Source of the DNA: Ramlibacter sp. WS9
GTDB taxonomy: Bacteria > Pseudomonadota > Gammaproteobacteria > Burkholderiales > Burkholderiaceae_C
Length of the DNA stretch: 64,000 nt
Direction: 5' to 3'
NCBI RefSeq assembly: GCF_003797765.1
Contig: NZ_RKMB01000004.1
Coordinates: forward strand, 310,001 to 374,000
The position numbers and the translations under genes were made by a program. This document shows positions 1 to 7,848 of this stretch, in pieces. The notes beneath the pieces were generated by a model. It searched no databases, had not been told where the DNA came from, and saw only the letters and a program-made list of their open reading frames with translations. Within the stretch, counting starts at the first letter, position 1, and each line of letters starts with the position of its first letter.

Positions 1-890
1 CCGCACAGGTAGGCGCGCCAACCGCTCAGGTCGCCCCAGTCCTTGGCGATGGCGTCGGTGACCAGGCCGTTGCGCTGGCCGGGCAGTTGGTCGCCGGCCG
101 TCACCACCACGTGCGGCTGCAGTTGCGGATAGCGCTCGCGCAGCTCGTGCAGCCACGGCAGGCCGTACACGTCGCGCGCCGACCGCACACCGAAGTACAG
201 GTGGATCGCGTTGCTCATGCCCGCCTGCGCGGCGCCGCGGATGATGGAGAGAATCGGTGCGAGCCCGGTGCCGCCGGCCACGCACAGAACGGGGCCCGTG
301 TGCTTGCGGCGCAGGTAGGCCGAGCCCATCGGGCCGCTGACGCGCACGCTGTCGCCGACCTTCAGGGTGTTGGCGATGTAGCCGGTGACGCGCCCACCGG
401 GCACCAGCCGCACGTGGAACTCGAGCAGCTCGTCGCTGCAGAGGCCCGCCATCGAATACGGACGGACATGTTCGGGCGTGAACTGCAGCTGCGCGTATTG
501 GCCGGGCGAGAACTCCAGCGGTTTGGCCGGCTTGAGTTGCAGGCGCTTGATGTCGTGCGTCATGCTCTCGATCGCCACGACAGTGGCCTTGAGGATGCGC
601 GCCGGGTGGACCACCACTTCGTCGGGTTCAGGAATCTCGATCGTGCAAGGCTCGGTGACGAAGGTCTGGCAGGCCAGCACGTAGCGCTCTTGCTGCACGC
701 CCTGCGGCCGGGCCGAGTCATGGCCCGATTCGAGAACCTCGCCTTCGATCACCTTGCACCGGCAGGTGCCGCAGCGGCCCGCGGTGCAGCTGTACGACAC
801 CGGCACCTGGTTCTCGCGCAGGGCTTCGAGCAAGTTCACTCCCGGCTTGACGGTCAGGGTGCGCTGCAGAGGCTGGACAAGGATTTCCAT
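1..890 (-). CDS. NagAa/NdoR-type ferredoxin--NAD(P)H reductase (3' end beyond window)
   Basis: Electron-transfer reductase of a Rieske-type aromatic ring hydroxylase: it takes electrons from NAD(P)H through FAD and a plant-type [2Fe-2S] centre to a ferredoxin. Visible: N-terminal ferredoxin domain with cysteines near residues 35, 40, 43 and 74 (motif CTAGRCGTC), FAD-binding RPYS near 143 and nucleotide-binding GGTGLAP near 206. The sequence and the ferredoxin-first domain order resemble NagAa/NdoR of naphthalene and salicylate 5-hydroxylase systems, opposite to PaaE later in this window. ATG at 890; about 297 residues are visible and the C-terminus runs off the edge. It diverges from a NahR-like regulator and has a NahR-like operator upstream. 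The hydroxylase it serves is probably encoded just outside the window; the substrate is unknown. Confidence 0.88.
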   Translation of the reverse strand, partial: MEILVQPLQRTLTVKPGVNLLEALRENQVPVSYSCTAGRCGTCRCKVIEGEVLESGHDSARPQGVQQERYVLACQTFVTEPCTIEIPEPDEVVVHPARILKATVVAIESMTHDIKRLQLKPAKPLEFSPGQYAQLQFTPEHVRPYSMAGLCSDELLEFHVRLVPGGRVTGYIANTLKVGDSVRVSGPMGSAYLRRKHTGPVLCVAGGTGLAPILSIIRGAAQAGMSNAIHLYFGVRSARDVYGLPWLHELRERYPQLQPHVVVTAGDQLPGQRNGLVTDAIAKDWGDLSGWRAYLC

Positions 891-934
891 TGGGTTACGG
901 TGAGGTGTTGACGGATGATCGGCCGCTTCGACCC

Positions 935-980
935 ATTCGCCAATAGAATCCGATGAATAGCGAACATCACTGCCATGAAT
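935..980 (-). promoter_or_regulatory. putative NahR/NagR-type operator, copy 1
   Basis: Read on the minus strand towards the reductase, the block begins ATTCATGGCAGTGAT (980-966). This resembles the published NahR/NagR box ATTCACGCT-N2-TGAT with three mismatches. It is followed by a conserved stretch ending at 935. About 37 of the 46 bases match a second block at 5079-5124. It lies about 90 bp before the reductase start and directly before the regulator start at 986, as expected for an activated promoter with autoregulation. Confidence 0.6.
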
Positions 981-985
981 AAACT

Positions 986-1897
986 ATGGAACTCGAAGAG
1001 ATCGACCTGAACCTGCTGGTGGTGTTCAAGCAATTGCTGGCGCAGCGCAGCGTCTCGCGCGCAGCCGAAGCTCTGGGCCTCTCGCAGCCTGCCGTGAGCA
1101 ATGCGCTGGCGCGCCTGCGCAAGCTGCTGGGCGATGAGCTGTTCCTGCGCACGCCGTCCGGCATGGAGCCCACGCCTTTCGCGGAGCAGCTGTCGGAGTC
1201 GATCAACTACGGCCTGGGCATGATCCACAGCGCGCTGAACCAACGGTCCAGCTTCGAGCCGGTGGCGAGCGATCGTTCTTTCGTCCTGGGCATGACGGAC
1301 ATCGGCGAAATCTACTTTCTGCCGAAACTCATGGAGCGGCTGCGCCGCGACGCGCCCGGCGTCACGGTGAGCACCGTGCGCAACACGGCGGCCAACCTGC
1401 GCGACGACATGGAAGCCGGCAAGGTCGACCTGGCGATCGGGCTGCTGCCGCAGCTGAAAGCCGGTTTCTTTCAGCGGCGGCTGTTTCGCCAGCGCTATGT
1501 GTGCATGTTCCGCAAAGGCCACAAGCTGGACAAGCGCAAGGTGTCACTCGCCGAGTTCGGTGCCGCCGAGCACCTGCTGATCGTCTCTGAGGGCACGGGC
1601 CACGGGAAAGTGGATGAAGTGCTCAAGCGCAGCGGCGTCGAGCGCCGCGTCAGCCTGACGGTGCCGCACTTCGTTGCCATCGGCCACATCCTGCAGGCAA
1701 CCGACATGGTGGCAACCGTGCCGGAACGCCTTGCCGAGCGCATGACGGAGCCTTTCGGCCTGGCCTACGTCACGCACCCGGCCACCCTGCCCGAGGTCGC
1801 CATCAACGTCTTCTGGCACGCGAAGTTCCACAAGGCGCCGGCGAACCAGTGGCTGCGCAGTCTGGTGTTCGATTTGTTCTCGGACCAGAAGGTCTAA
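986..1897 (+). CDS. LysR-type regulator, NahR/NagR-like
   Basis: A 303-residue LysR-type transcriptional regulator. The winged HTH (residues about 5-65, SVSRAAEALGLSQPAVSNAL) is followed by a substrate-binding-like effector domain. Similarity to NahR extends over the whole length as I recall that sequence, including the MTDIGEIYFLPKLM region and a C-terminal NVFWHAKFHK motif. NahR and NagR respond to salicylate; that this one does so is inferred. It diverges from the reductase gene across a 95-bp gap containing the NahR-like operator. Its stop overlaps the convergent esterase stop by 4 nt. Likely targets are the reductase operon and the binding-protein gene at 3869-5017. Confidence 0.88.
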   Translation: MELEEIDLNLLVVFKQLLAQRSVSRAAEALGLSQPAVSNALARLRKLLGDELFLRTPSGMEPTPFAEQLSESINYGLGMIHSALNQRSSFEPVASDRSFVLGMTDIGEIYFLPKLMERLRRDAPGVTVSTVRNTAANLRDDMEAGKVDLAIGLLPQLKAGFFQRRLFRQRYVCMFRKGHKLDKRKVSLAEFGAAEHLLIVSEGTGHGKVDEVLKRSGVERRVSLTVPHFVAIGHILQATDMVATVPERLAERMTEPFGLAYVTHPATLPEVAINVFWHAKFHKAPANQWLRSLVFDLFSDQKV

Positions 1898-2832
1898 GCC
1901 ACGGAAACCAGCGCGTCCACCAGCGCCGACGGATTCGACACGAACGGCGAATGGCTGGTCGCCAAGGTCTTTTGCACGAACGCATTGCCGGGTGTGAAAG
2001 CGTCCGCGTCCGCGATCATCTTGTCCTGCACCGCGATGGGAATCGCGCGGTCGCCGGTGCAGCGGATGAACGCGCGCGGAACACTGCCCCACCGCGCCGC
2101 AGTCGCGCCGACGGGTGTGGTGAACGCCTGGATCGGTTCATCGGGCGTGAGCAGGTTGGCGACGGCAGGGAAAGCCGCGTCGCTCACGTCGTGATAGAAC
2201 GCGCTCTTGTCGCGGGCCACGTAGCCGCCATCGGCCGAGTCGTGGTTGATGCGGGAAGCGCCGACGACGGTCGGGTCGGCCACGAACAAGGGCGGCACTT
2301 CCGAGCTGGCGAAGTTGGGCTGGAGCAGATATTCGATCACGGTCTGAAACGCCACGGGCACGAAGGCCGTGAGGTACACCAGGCGGCGAATCAATTGCGG
2401 AGCGGCCTCGGCCACCGCGCTCAGCGTCGCGCCGCCCAGGCTGTGCCCGACCAGGATGACCGGGCCGCTGCCGTCTTGCGTCAGTCCACGGATCACCTTC
2501 AGCACATGGTCGCGGTAGTCGTTGAGCGTCAACGCGGCGAGCGGCGACACCTCGGTGGACAAGGCGGCTGTGTTTTGCGGCTGCGCAAGGTACGACGCCG
2601 GAAACCTGGCCGTGATGCCGTGCCCAGGCAGGTCGAGCGCCAGCGCGGGATAGCCTTTTTCTGCCAGCAGGCGGACCGTTTCGGACCAGCACCATCCGCC
2701 GTGCCATGCGCCGTGGACGAACACGAACGTCGGCTTGCTTCCGGTGCCGCCCGCGTTGCCCCCGCCGCAAGCGGCCAGGCCCGCGCCGGCCACCCCGGCG
2801 GACATCTGGCTCATGAAATTTCTGCGTTGCAT
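1894..2832 (-). CDS. alpha/beta-fold esterase, predicted Tat lipoprotein
   Basis: A 312-residue alpha/beta hydrolase. The N-terminus has a twin-arginine motif (RRNFM) followed by a lipobox-like LAAC, so it is probably exported folded and lipid-anchored. Oxyanion region VHGAWHGGW near residue 40, nucleophile elbow GHSLGG near 128, and a candidate catalytic histidine in SHSPF near the C-terminus. The pattern resembles EstC-like and plant methylesterase-like enzymes that cleave small carboxylic esters. An AGGAGA ribosome-binding site precedes the ATG at 2832. The neighbourhood suggests hydrolysis of an aromatic ester to the acid sensed by the NahR-like regulator; that is inference. Confidence 0.8.
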   Translation of the reverse strand: MQRRNFMSQMSAGVAGAGLAACGGGNAGGTGSKPTFVFVHGAWHGGWCWSETVRLLAEKGYPALALDLPGHGITARFPASYLAQPQNTAALSTEVSPLAALTLNDYRDHVLKVIRGLTQDGSGPVILVGHSLGGATLSAVAEAAPQLIRRLVYLTAFVPVAFQTVIEYLLQPNFASSEVPPLFVADPTVVGASRINHDSADGGYVARDKSAFYHDVSDAAFPAVANLLTPDEPIQAFTTPVGATAARWGSVPRAFIRCTGDRAIPIAVQDKMIADADAFTPGNAFVQKTLATSHSPFVSNPSALVDALVSVA

Positions 2833-2918
2833 CGCTGTCTCCTTCGTTGAAATTCGGCACCGGACTGTCCGGAACCGTGGTTTTCAAGCGTAGGAACGAA
2901 GGCCTGGCCGTGCTGGCG

Positions 2919-3872
2919 TCAATGCGCCATGGGCATGGCCTGCCTGCGCCATCGCGCGGGCGTCATGCCCCAGGCTTGCCGGAATTCGCGGACGAAGTGC
3001 GACGGATCGGGAAAGCCGCAGCGCCGCCCCACTTCACCGATGGTCAGCCCGGCGAGCCGCGGCTGCACCAGCAGTTCCCGCGCCCGCTCCAGCCTCAGGC
3101 GGCGCAGCGTGCCGGCGAAGGTGATTTGCTCTGCAGCGAAGGCGCGGTGCAGCGTGCGTGGCGAAACGCCGAGAGCCTGCGCCAGCGTGTCGGCAACCAG
3201 ACCGAATTCACCAAGCCGCTCTTTCAGCGCTTGCTGTGCGCGCTCCACCAGTCCGCGGCTCGAGAATGTGCACGGCTGTTGGACGGGTTCCAGCGCGGCC
3301 GCCAGCATCGCGCCCAGGTGATCCGACAGCAGCGCGGACGGATAGCTCGCCGCCAGCAAAGGCTCGCGCGCGAATTGCATGCACAGGGCAGACAGCGCCT
3401 GGCCCCAGCCGCGTTCGCGCGCCACCGCGCGTGGCGCGGCACTGTCCACCTCGGCCAGCCAGCGCCCGACCCAGTGGCGGGGCAGCGCGATGGACATCAC
3501 GGTCAGCGATTCGGGGAAGTGCAGCTCGTAGGGCTGCGCGGAATCCACCAGCACGGCATCGCCCGCGCGCAGGTGGGCCGCATGCCCGTGCTGGCGGACG
3601 TGCCAGCCGCTGCCGTGCTGCGCGATCAGGTAGAAGGGGTGCTGGCCACCGCGGGCGATGGCCGCCGGTGTGCGATAGACGTCCTGGGTACTGGCGATCA
3701 CCTGGTTGAACGAAAGCACGTCGGCCGCGACGCTGGTGAGTGTCCCCTCGAACACCCGCGCCTGGCTCGAGCTGCAGTCCATCTCGAGGAAAGCCTCGCA
3801 GACGGCGCCGACCCAGTAGTCCAGGCGCTGTGCGCTGCCCACCGCATCGGTCGACCAGCGGCGCACGCTCAC
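2919..3872 (-). CDS. AraC-family regulator (AraC-binding-like plus HTH)
   Basis: Regulator of about 317 residues: an N-terminal AraC_binding_2-type sensory domain (AQVGS-like cupin half, roughly residues 20-190) and a C-terminal double HTH (RTLHRAFAAEQ and VGRRCGFPDPSHFVREFRQ). The chosen start is the GTG at 3872, which overlaps the stop of the upstream binding-protein gene as GTGA. A longer reading from an ATG at 3923 would overlap that gene by 55 nt. The overlap implies translational coupling to the binding protein, so the regulator probably senses the same compound. The ligand is unknown. Confidence 0.8.
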   Translation of the reverse strand: MSVRRWSTDAVGSAQRLDYWVGAVCEAFLEMDCSSSQARVFEGTLTSVAADVLSFNQVIASTQDVYRTPAAIARGGQHPFYLIAQHGSGWHVRQHGHAAHLRAGDAVLVDSAQPYELHFPESLTVMSIALPRHWVGRWLAEVDSAAPRAVARERGWGQALSALCMQFAREPLLAASYPSALLSDHLGAMLAAALEPVQQPCTFSSRGLVERAQQALKERLGEFGLVADTLAQALGVSPRTLHRAFAAEQITFAGTLRRLRLERARELLVQPRLAGLTIGEVGRRCGFPDPSHFVREFRQAWGMTPARWRRQAMPMAH

Positions 3873-5017
3873 TTGCGCAGGTCGCCGGCCGAGTTGATGA
3901 TGGTCAGCTCCACGCCGCCCCATCCCTTCTTTCGCTCGGGCGCGTAGCTCACGTACACGCCGCCCAGGTTGTATTCGCCCATGCTGCGCAACGAGGCCAG
4001 CAAGCGCTCCCTCGTCACCACGGCGCCGGAGCGGCGCACGGCTTCGGCCGCGATCCGCGCGCCCAGGTAGCCCTCCAGGCTCGAGAAGGACAGCGGTTCC
4101 GACGGCGCGTACTGCTTCATGGCCTTCTGGTATTCGCCGATGATGGGCGCGGCTTGCGTAAACGGATAGGGGATGACCTGGCTGAGCACGATGCCCCGCG
4201 CCTTGTCCGCGCCGATGGCCTTCACCAGCTCTTCGTGCAGCAGCACCGACAGGCCGTAGATCTGGGTTGTTCCGCCCGGCGCCGACCGCACGGCTCGGGT
4301 GAATTCAATCGCGGGTTTGCCGGCCGCGAGCAGGAAGATGGCTTTGGGTTGCGAGGCCGAAACAGCCCGCACGGCGGCGGCGACGCTGGCGGGCAGGTTG
4401 TCCGGGTTGGCGTCGAGCACCGAACGCGAAACGACCTTCAGGCCCATCTCTCCTGCACGGGCCTGCACCAGGTCGGCCAATCCAGGCCCGAACGCGACGT
4501 TCATGTTGACGACCGCGATCGTTTCCTTGCCCCAGTTCTTGGCCTCTTTCAGCAGCGCGTTGACTTCATCCGCGTAGCCGCTGCGCAGCGGAAAGACGTT
4601 GTCTGCATCGACGACATGCCGGTCGCCCTGCAGCGGGGCGATCAGGGCGACGCCGGCCTTGCCGAACGCGTTGTCCTTGGCCAATGCATTGATGCCGCCC
4701 GAGTTCAGGTAGCTCATGAGCCCGACGATGGACGGATCGCCCACCAACTCGCGTGTCAGTTCCACCATCTTGGGCGCCTGCAAGCCGTCGTCCCGCGTGT
4801 CGAGCCGGAGCTTGTGGCCGTTGACGCCGCCTTTGGCGTTGAGGGTCTCGAAACATGCCGAGATGCCCGCCACCAGTCCCTTGGCGTTGGAAGCGGAAGT
4901 GGGATTGGTGAGGGACGCCACCTGGCCGAACACGAGTTCGGCGGCTTGTGCAGCTTGCGCCGCCATGCCGAAAACCACCAACAGGAATGTGAGGCGAAAG
5001 CGTCGGGCGGTCTTCAT
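3869..5017 (-). CDS. orphan ABC-type substrate-binding protein, Leu/Ile/Val family
   Basis: A 382-residue periplasmic binding protein of the Peripla_BP_6 (LivJ-like) type. The signal peptide ends around AAQAAELVFG, followed by GQVASLTNPTSASNAKG and a two-lobed fold ending in VELTIINSAGDLRK. The start is the ATG at 5017, preceded by AGGAGAC; an upstream in-frame start at 5080 would lack the signal peptide at its N-terminus. No permease or ATPase gene is nearby. It lies downstream of OmpW and hydrolase genes and is coupled to an AraC regulator. A NahR-like operator sits about 60 bp upstream. A role in uptake or sensing of an aromatic acid is plausible but unproven. Confidence 0.85.
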   Translation of the reverse strand: MKTARRFRLTFLLVVFGMAAQAAQAAELVFGQVASLTNPTSASNAKGLVAGISACFETLNAKGGVNGHKLRLDTRDDGLQAPKMVELTRELVGDPSIVGLMSYLNSGGINALAKDNAFGKAGVALIAPLQGDRHVVDADNVFPLRSGYADEVNALLKEAKNWGKETIAVVNMNVAFGPGLADLVQARAGEMGLKVVSRSVLDANPDNLPASVAAAVRAVSASQPKAIFLLAAGKPAIEFTRAVRSAPGGTTQIYGLSVLLHEELVKAIGADKARGIVLSQVIPYPFTQAAPIIGEYQKAMKQYAPSEPLSFSSLEGYLGARIAAEAVRRSGAVVTRERLLASLRSMGEYNLGGVYVSYAPERKKGWGGVELTIINSAGDLRK

Positions 5018-5076
5018 TTCAGTCTCCTCTTTTTGAGAAACCCTGGCGATGTGGCCGAATATTCGACCTTGCCCCG

Positions 5077-5964
5077 TCATTCCTCAATAGAATTCGATGA
5101 ATAGACTGCATCACTCCCGTGAATACGCCCGCGCTGCCAGAACTCGAGCGCGGCCTGGTTGAAGCGCTGCGAACACTCGACCTGCGGGGCGTGCCCGCAG
5201 TGGTCCCATATCTGCACCTCCACGTTGGGCAGCCTTCGGCGCAGCACCTCGGCATGGGCGCAAGGCACGAACCGGTCGTCCCGTCCCCAAAGCACCAGGG
5301 TGGGCGCATGAATGCCCGGCAGTGCGGCATCGAGCTGCTCGACCAGCTCAGGTCGAAAGCCCCAAAAATCGAGAAAGCCGCGCAGCGTCTTGAGGAAGGC
5401 GGACTGGGCTTGCGGCAGGCGCGCGTACGCGACCTTCTGGGTGACCAGCGCTTCGGTGGCGAACGAAGGATCGGCAAATGCCTTGCGCCATAGCATCCTG
5501 GTGCCCAACCGGCTGGGCCGGGTGAACATCTCGCCCAGGACGGGCAGCGTGGCCAGGCGGAACTCGAAGAGCGTCTCGCGACGCGCCATGCCAGCCGGGT
5601 CCACCAGCAGGAGCGAGGCGACCTGCTGAGGCGCGATGGCCGCGCACTCCAGCGCCAGGCGCCCGCCCAGCGAGTTGCCGGCGAGATGGGCCTGCGTGAT
5701 GCCTTTCACCTTCATGAAGTCCAGGACGAACCGTGCGAGGCGGCGAAGGCTGTAGTCCTCATGGGCGGGCTTGTCCGTGAGGCCAAAGCCCAGCAGGTCG
5801 AGTGCGAACACGCGGTGCCGGGTGGCCAGCACTTCGATGTTGCTTTCCCATTCGTGCACCGAGCAGCCGATCCCGTGCAGCAGCAGCACGGCGGAGCCCG
5901 AGGTGCCGGCCTCCCAATAGCGCGTCCTGATCGAGTCGACCTCGATGAATTGGTCTTCGAGCAT
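5077..5964 (-). CDS. alpha/beta hydrolase, meta-cleavage-product hydrolase type
   Basis: A 295-residue alpha/beta hydrolase resembling the C-C hydrolases MhpC, XylF and DmpD. Visible: LLHGIGCSVHEWESN (oxyanion), GNSLGGRLAL nucleophile elbow near residue 96, DDRFVP (acid) near 232, and HCGHAPQVE with the catalytic histidine near 260. Such enzymes cleave ring-fission products of catechols, but some are plain esterases. It begins 10 bp after the OmpW gene and ends about 60 bp before the binding-protein gene. Its last 15 or so codons overlap a NahR-like operator, so the C-terminal tail (YSSNSIEE) is partly dictated by that site. Confidence 0.78.
   Translation of the reverse strand: MLEDQFIEVDSIRTRYWEAGTSGSAVLLLHGIGCSVHEWESNIEVLATRHRVFALDLLGFGLTDKPAHEDYSLRRLARFVLDFMKVKGITQAHLAGNSLGGRLALECAAIAPQQVASLLLVDPAGMARRETLFEFRLATLPVLGEMFTRPSRLGTRMLWRKAFADPSFATEALVTQKVAYARLPQAQSAFLKTLRGFLDFWGFRPELVEQLDAALPGIHAPTLVLWGRDDRFVPCAHAEVLRRRLPNVEVQIWDHCGHAPQVECSQRFNQAALEFWQRGRIHGSDAVYSSNSIEE
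5079..5124 (-). promoter_or_regulatory. putative NahR/NagR-type operator, copy 2
   Basis: On the minus strand the block begins ATTCACGGGAGTGAT (5124-5110), which matches the NahR/NagR box ATTCACGCT-N2-TGAT except for two bases. It then follows the same conserved course as copy 1 (935-980), about 37 of 46 identical. It lies 62-107 bp upstream of the binding-protein start at 5017 and inside the 3' end of the hydrolase gene. It therefore gives the binding protein and its AraC partner their own promoter within the operon. Confidence 0.65.
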
Positions 5965-5974
5965 CGGCGCAACG

Positions 5975-6646
5975 CTAGAAGTTGAAATACATGCCGGCGT
6001 GGACCAGCACCGGGTTGAGCGTGGTCTCTGCCTTGGCCGGAGCGCCCCCCGCGGCCGGCAGCACGCCTGTCGCCTTCGTCTTGAGGAAGATCTTCTTCAC
6101 GTCGAGAAAGAGGCCGTAGCGGTCGGACAGCGGGAACTCCGCGCCGGCCTGCAAGGCCGAGCCCCAGCCGTTCTTCACGTCGAGCTGCTGGAGCGCGCCG
6201 TCCTTCGACCGCGTCACGATGTAGTAGACGGCCCCGGCCCCGAGATAGGGACGGATGTACGGCGGGATCGCCGTTCCACTGAAGTGATACTGCGCTCCCA
6301 GCACCAGCGGACCGTACTGGACCTCGCCCACCTTGCCGAGCGGCGCCGCGGCGCCGGTACCCGTCACGGTGCTGGTGGGCGGAACGCCGAAGGTGGCGGA
6401 CGCGGACCACGCGGGCGTGAACCTGTAGCCCAGTTCGAACACCGCCGCGGTGTTGTCGGATGCCTTCGCGCCCGCGCCGGGGACCACGCTGCCCGCAATA
6501 CTCAGCGTCGAAGAGTCGTGGAAAGTGACTTGGCCCACGCCGGCATGCAACCACCATCCCGTCTCCGCCGGTTGGGCTGCCACGGCTGCCGCCGGTGCAA
6601 GGATGGCCGCAAGGGCGAGAACGCCGGTCCGGGCGCAAGGCTTCAT
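5975..6646 (-). CDS. OmpW-family outer membrane protein
   Basis: Outer membrane eight-stranded barrel protein of the OmpW/AlkL type, about 223 residues. A signal peptide ends near AAAVAAQ; it is followed by GWWLHAGVGQVTFHDSS, alternating beta strands and a C-terminal phenylalanine (HAGMYFNF) typical of the Bam signal. ATG at 6646 with AGGAGA upstream; an earlier ATG at 6685 lacks a ribosome-binding site. Family members (AlkL and OmpW-like proteins of naphthalene clusters) pass hydrophobic molecules across the outer membrane. First gene of the minus-strand OmpW-hydrolase-binding protein-AraC set. Confidence 0.85.
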   Translation of the reverse strand: MKPCARTGVLALAAILAPAAAVAAQPAETGWWLHAGVGQVTFHDSSTLSIAGSVVPGAGAKASDNTAAVFELGYRFTPAWSASATFGVPPTSTVTGTGAAAPLGKVGEVQYGPLVLGAQYHFSGTAIPPYIRPYLGAGAVYYIVTRSKDGALQQLDVKNGWGSALQAGAEFPLSDRYGLFLDVKKIFLKTKATGVLPAAGGAPAKAETTLNPVLVHAGMYFNF

Positions 6647-6840
6647 GAAATGTCTCCTGTCGAGGGAATTGGTAGATGAGTGCACAGGCCGCGATGCTCA
6701 GCCTTGGCCTCGTTTCGAACAATCGGCCCCGCGCAGCCGCTATCGGGATTGCGCAAGCCGCCGCCAGGGAAACCCCAATTGACGAGCCCTCAGGGTCGAT
6801 GAAACTGCAGCGTCCATTTCGCCCACTGCCCGTTCGACCC

Positions 6841-7848
6841 ATGAACACGTCCCCGGCTGCCTGGCCCGTCTTCGCCGGCATCGACTTCGAGCGTGGCCGC
6901 CTGTTCGAAACGCGGGATGCGGACGAAGCGCAATTCCTTTGCGGGCGCGTCTTCAGTCCACACCGGCTGCGCCTGCTCGCTCCCGGCGGTTCGCTGCATG
7001 CCCGGATGGATCACCTTGCCGTCGGCTCGCTCTCGCTCAGCCGCCTCACATGGCAGGCGCCGGTGTCCGTCGATCCCGGTGCGCTCGAGGGCTACTACCT
7101 GCTGTGCCTGCCGACGCGAGGCGAGATCGAGTACTGGCACGGCAATCAGTCGTACCGGGCGACGCCGGGGCAGCTTGCGCTCGTCGGAGGGGCGCAGCGA
7201 TTCCACTTCACGGCCGGCCAGGACTACGAGCAGATCGTGGTGAGGATCGAGAAAGCGGCCGTGGATGCCGCGTGGGTCGCGTTGACGGGAGTGCTGCCGC
7301 GCGATGAGATCTGCTTTCGCAGCGACGTGCCGACCGACTCTCCAACCTGGCCCGCGATCGAACCGGCCCTTGCGCTGATGGCACAGGCCGCGCGCGGCGA
7401 CCTGGACCTGGCCGCGCTGCCGCATCTCCATGCGCGGCTGGAAGAACAACTGCTCACGACCTTGCTGCTTCGCCAGCCCCACTCCCAATTGTTGCCACGG
7501 CTATCGGGTGCGGATGCAGCGTCGCCGACCCTCAGGAAGGCCAAGGCGTACATGATCGAGCGGCTCGAGGAGCCGCTGACGCTCACGGCACTGGCGCAAG
7601 GGATTGGTGTCCCGGCACGAACGATTCAATCCGCGTTCAACGCCGCTGAAGGGACGGGGCCCATGCAATGGCTGCGGACCCGGAGGCTTCATGCCGTCCG
7701 GCAGGCATTGCTGTCGGCCGGCGGGGATGCGCCACGCGTTGCCGACACCGCGCTGCGATTCGGCTTCTGGCACTTGGGGGAGTTTGCGCGGCATTACCGC
7801 CACGCGTTCAACGAAACGCCGAGCGCGACGCTGTCGCGGCGGCGTTGA
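6841..7848 (+). CDS. AraC-family regulator
   Basis: Regulator of about 335 residues with an N-terminal AraC_binding_2-type domain (GEIEYWHGNQSYRATPGQLA around residues 95-115) and a C-terminal HTH (LTALAQGIGVPARTIQSAF, then ADTALRFGFWHLGEFARHYR). The ATG at 6841 is preferred because homology begins just after it. An ATG at 6799 has a weak AGGG in front and cannot be excluded. It diverges from ompW, its likely target. Its last 41 bases overlap the convergent FAD oxidoreductase gene. Confidence 0.8.
   Translation: MNTSPAAWPVFAGIDFERGRLFETRDADEAQFLCGRVFSPHRLRLLAPGGSLHARMDHLAVGSLSLSRLTWQAPVSVDPGALEGYYLLCLPTRGEIEYWHGNQSYRATPGQLALVGGAQRFHFTAGQDYEQIVVRIEKAAVDAAWVALTGVLPRDEICFRSDVPTDSPTWPAIEPALALMAQAARGDLDLAALPHLHARLEEQLLTTLLLRQPHSQLLPRLSGADAASPTLRKAKAYMIERLEEPLTLTALAQGIGVPARTIQSAFNAAEGTGPMQWLRTRRLHAVRQALLSAGGDAPRVADTALRFGFWHLGEFARHYRHAFNETPSATLSRRR

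Noticed and set aside
6647-6840. NahR-like operator before ompW
   Set aside because: I looked for the ATTCA...TGAT pattern on the minus strand and found no acceptable match.
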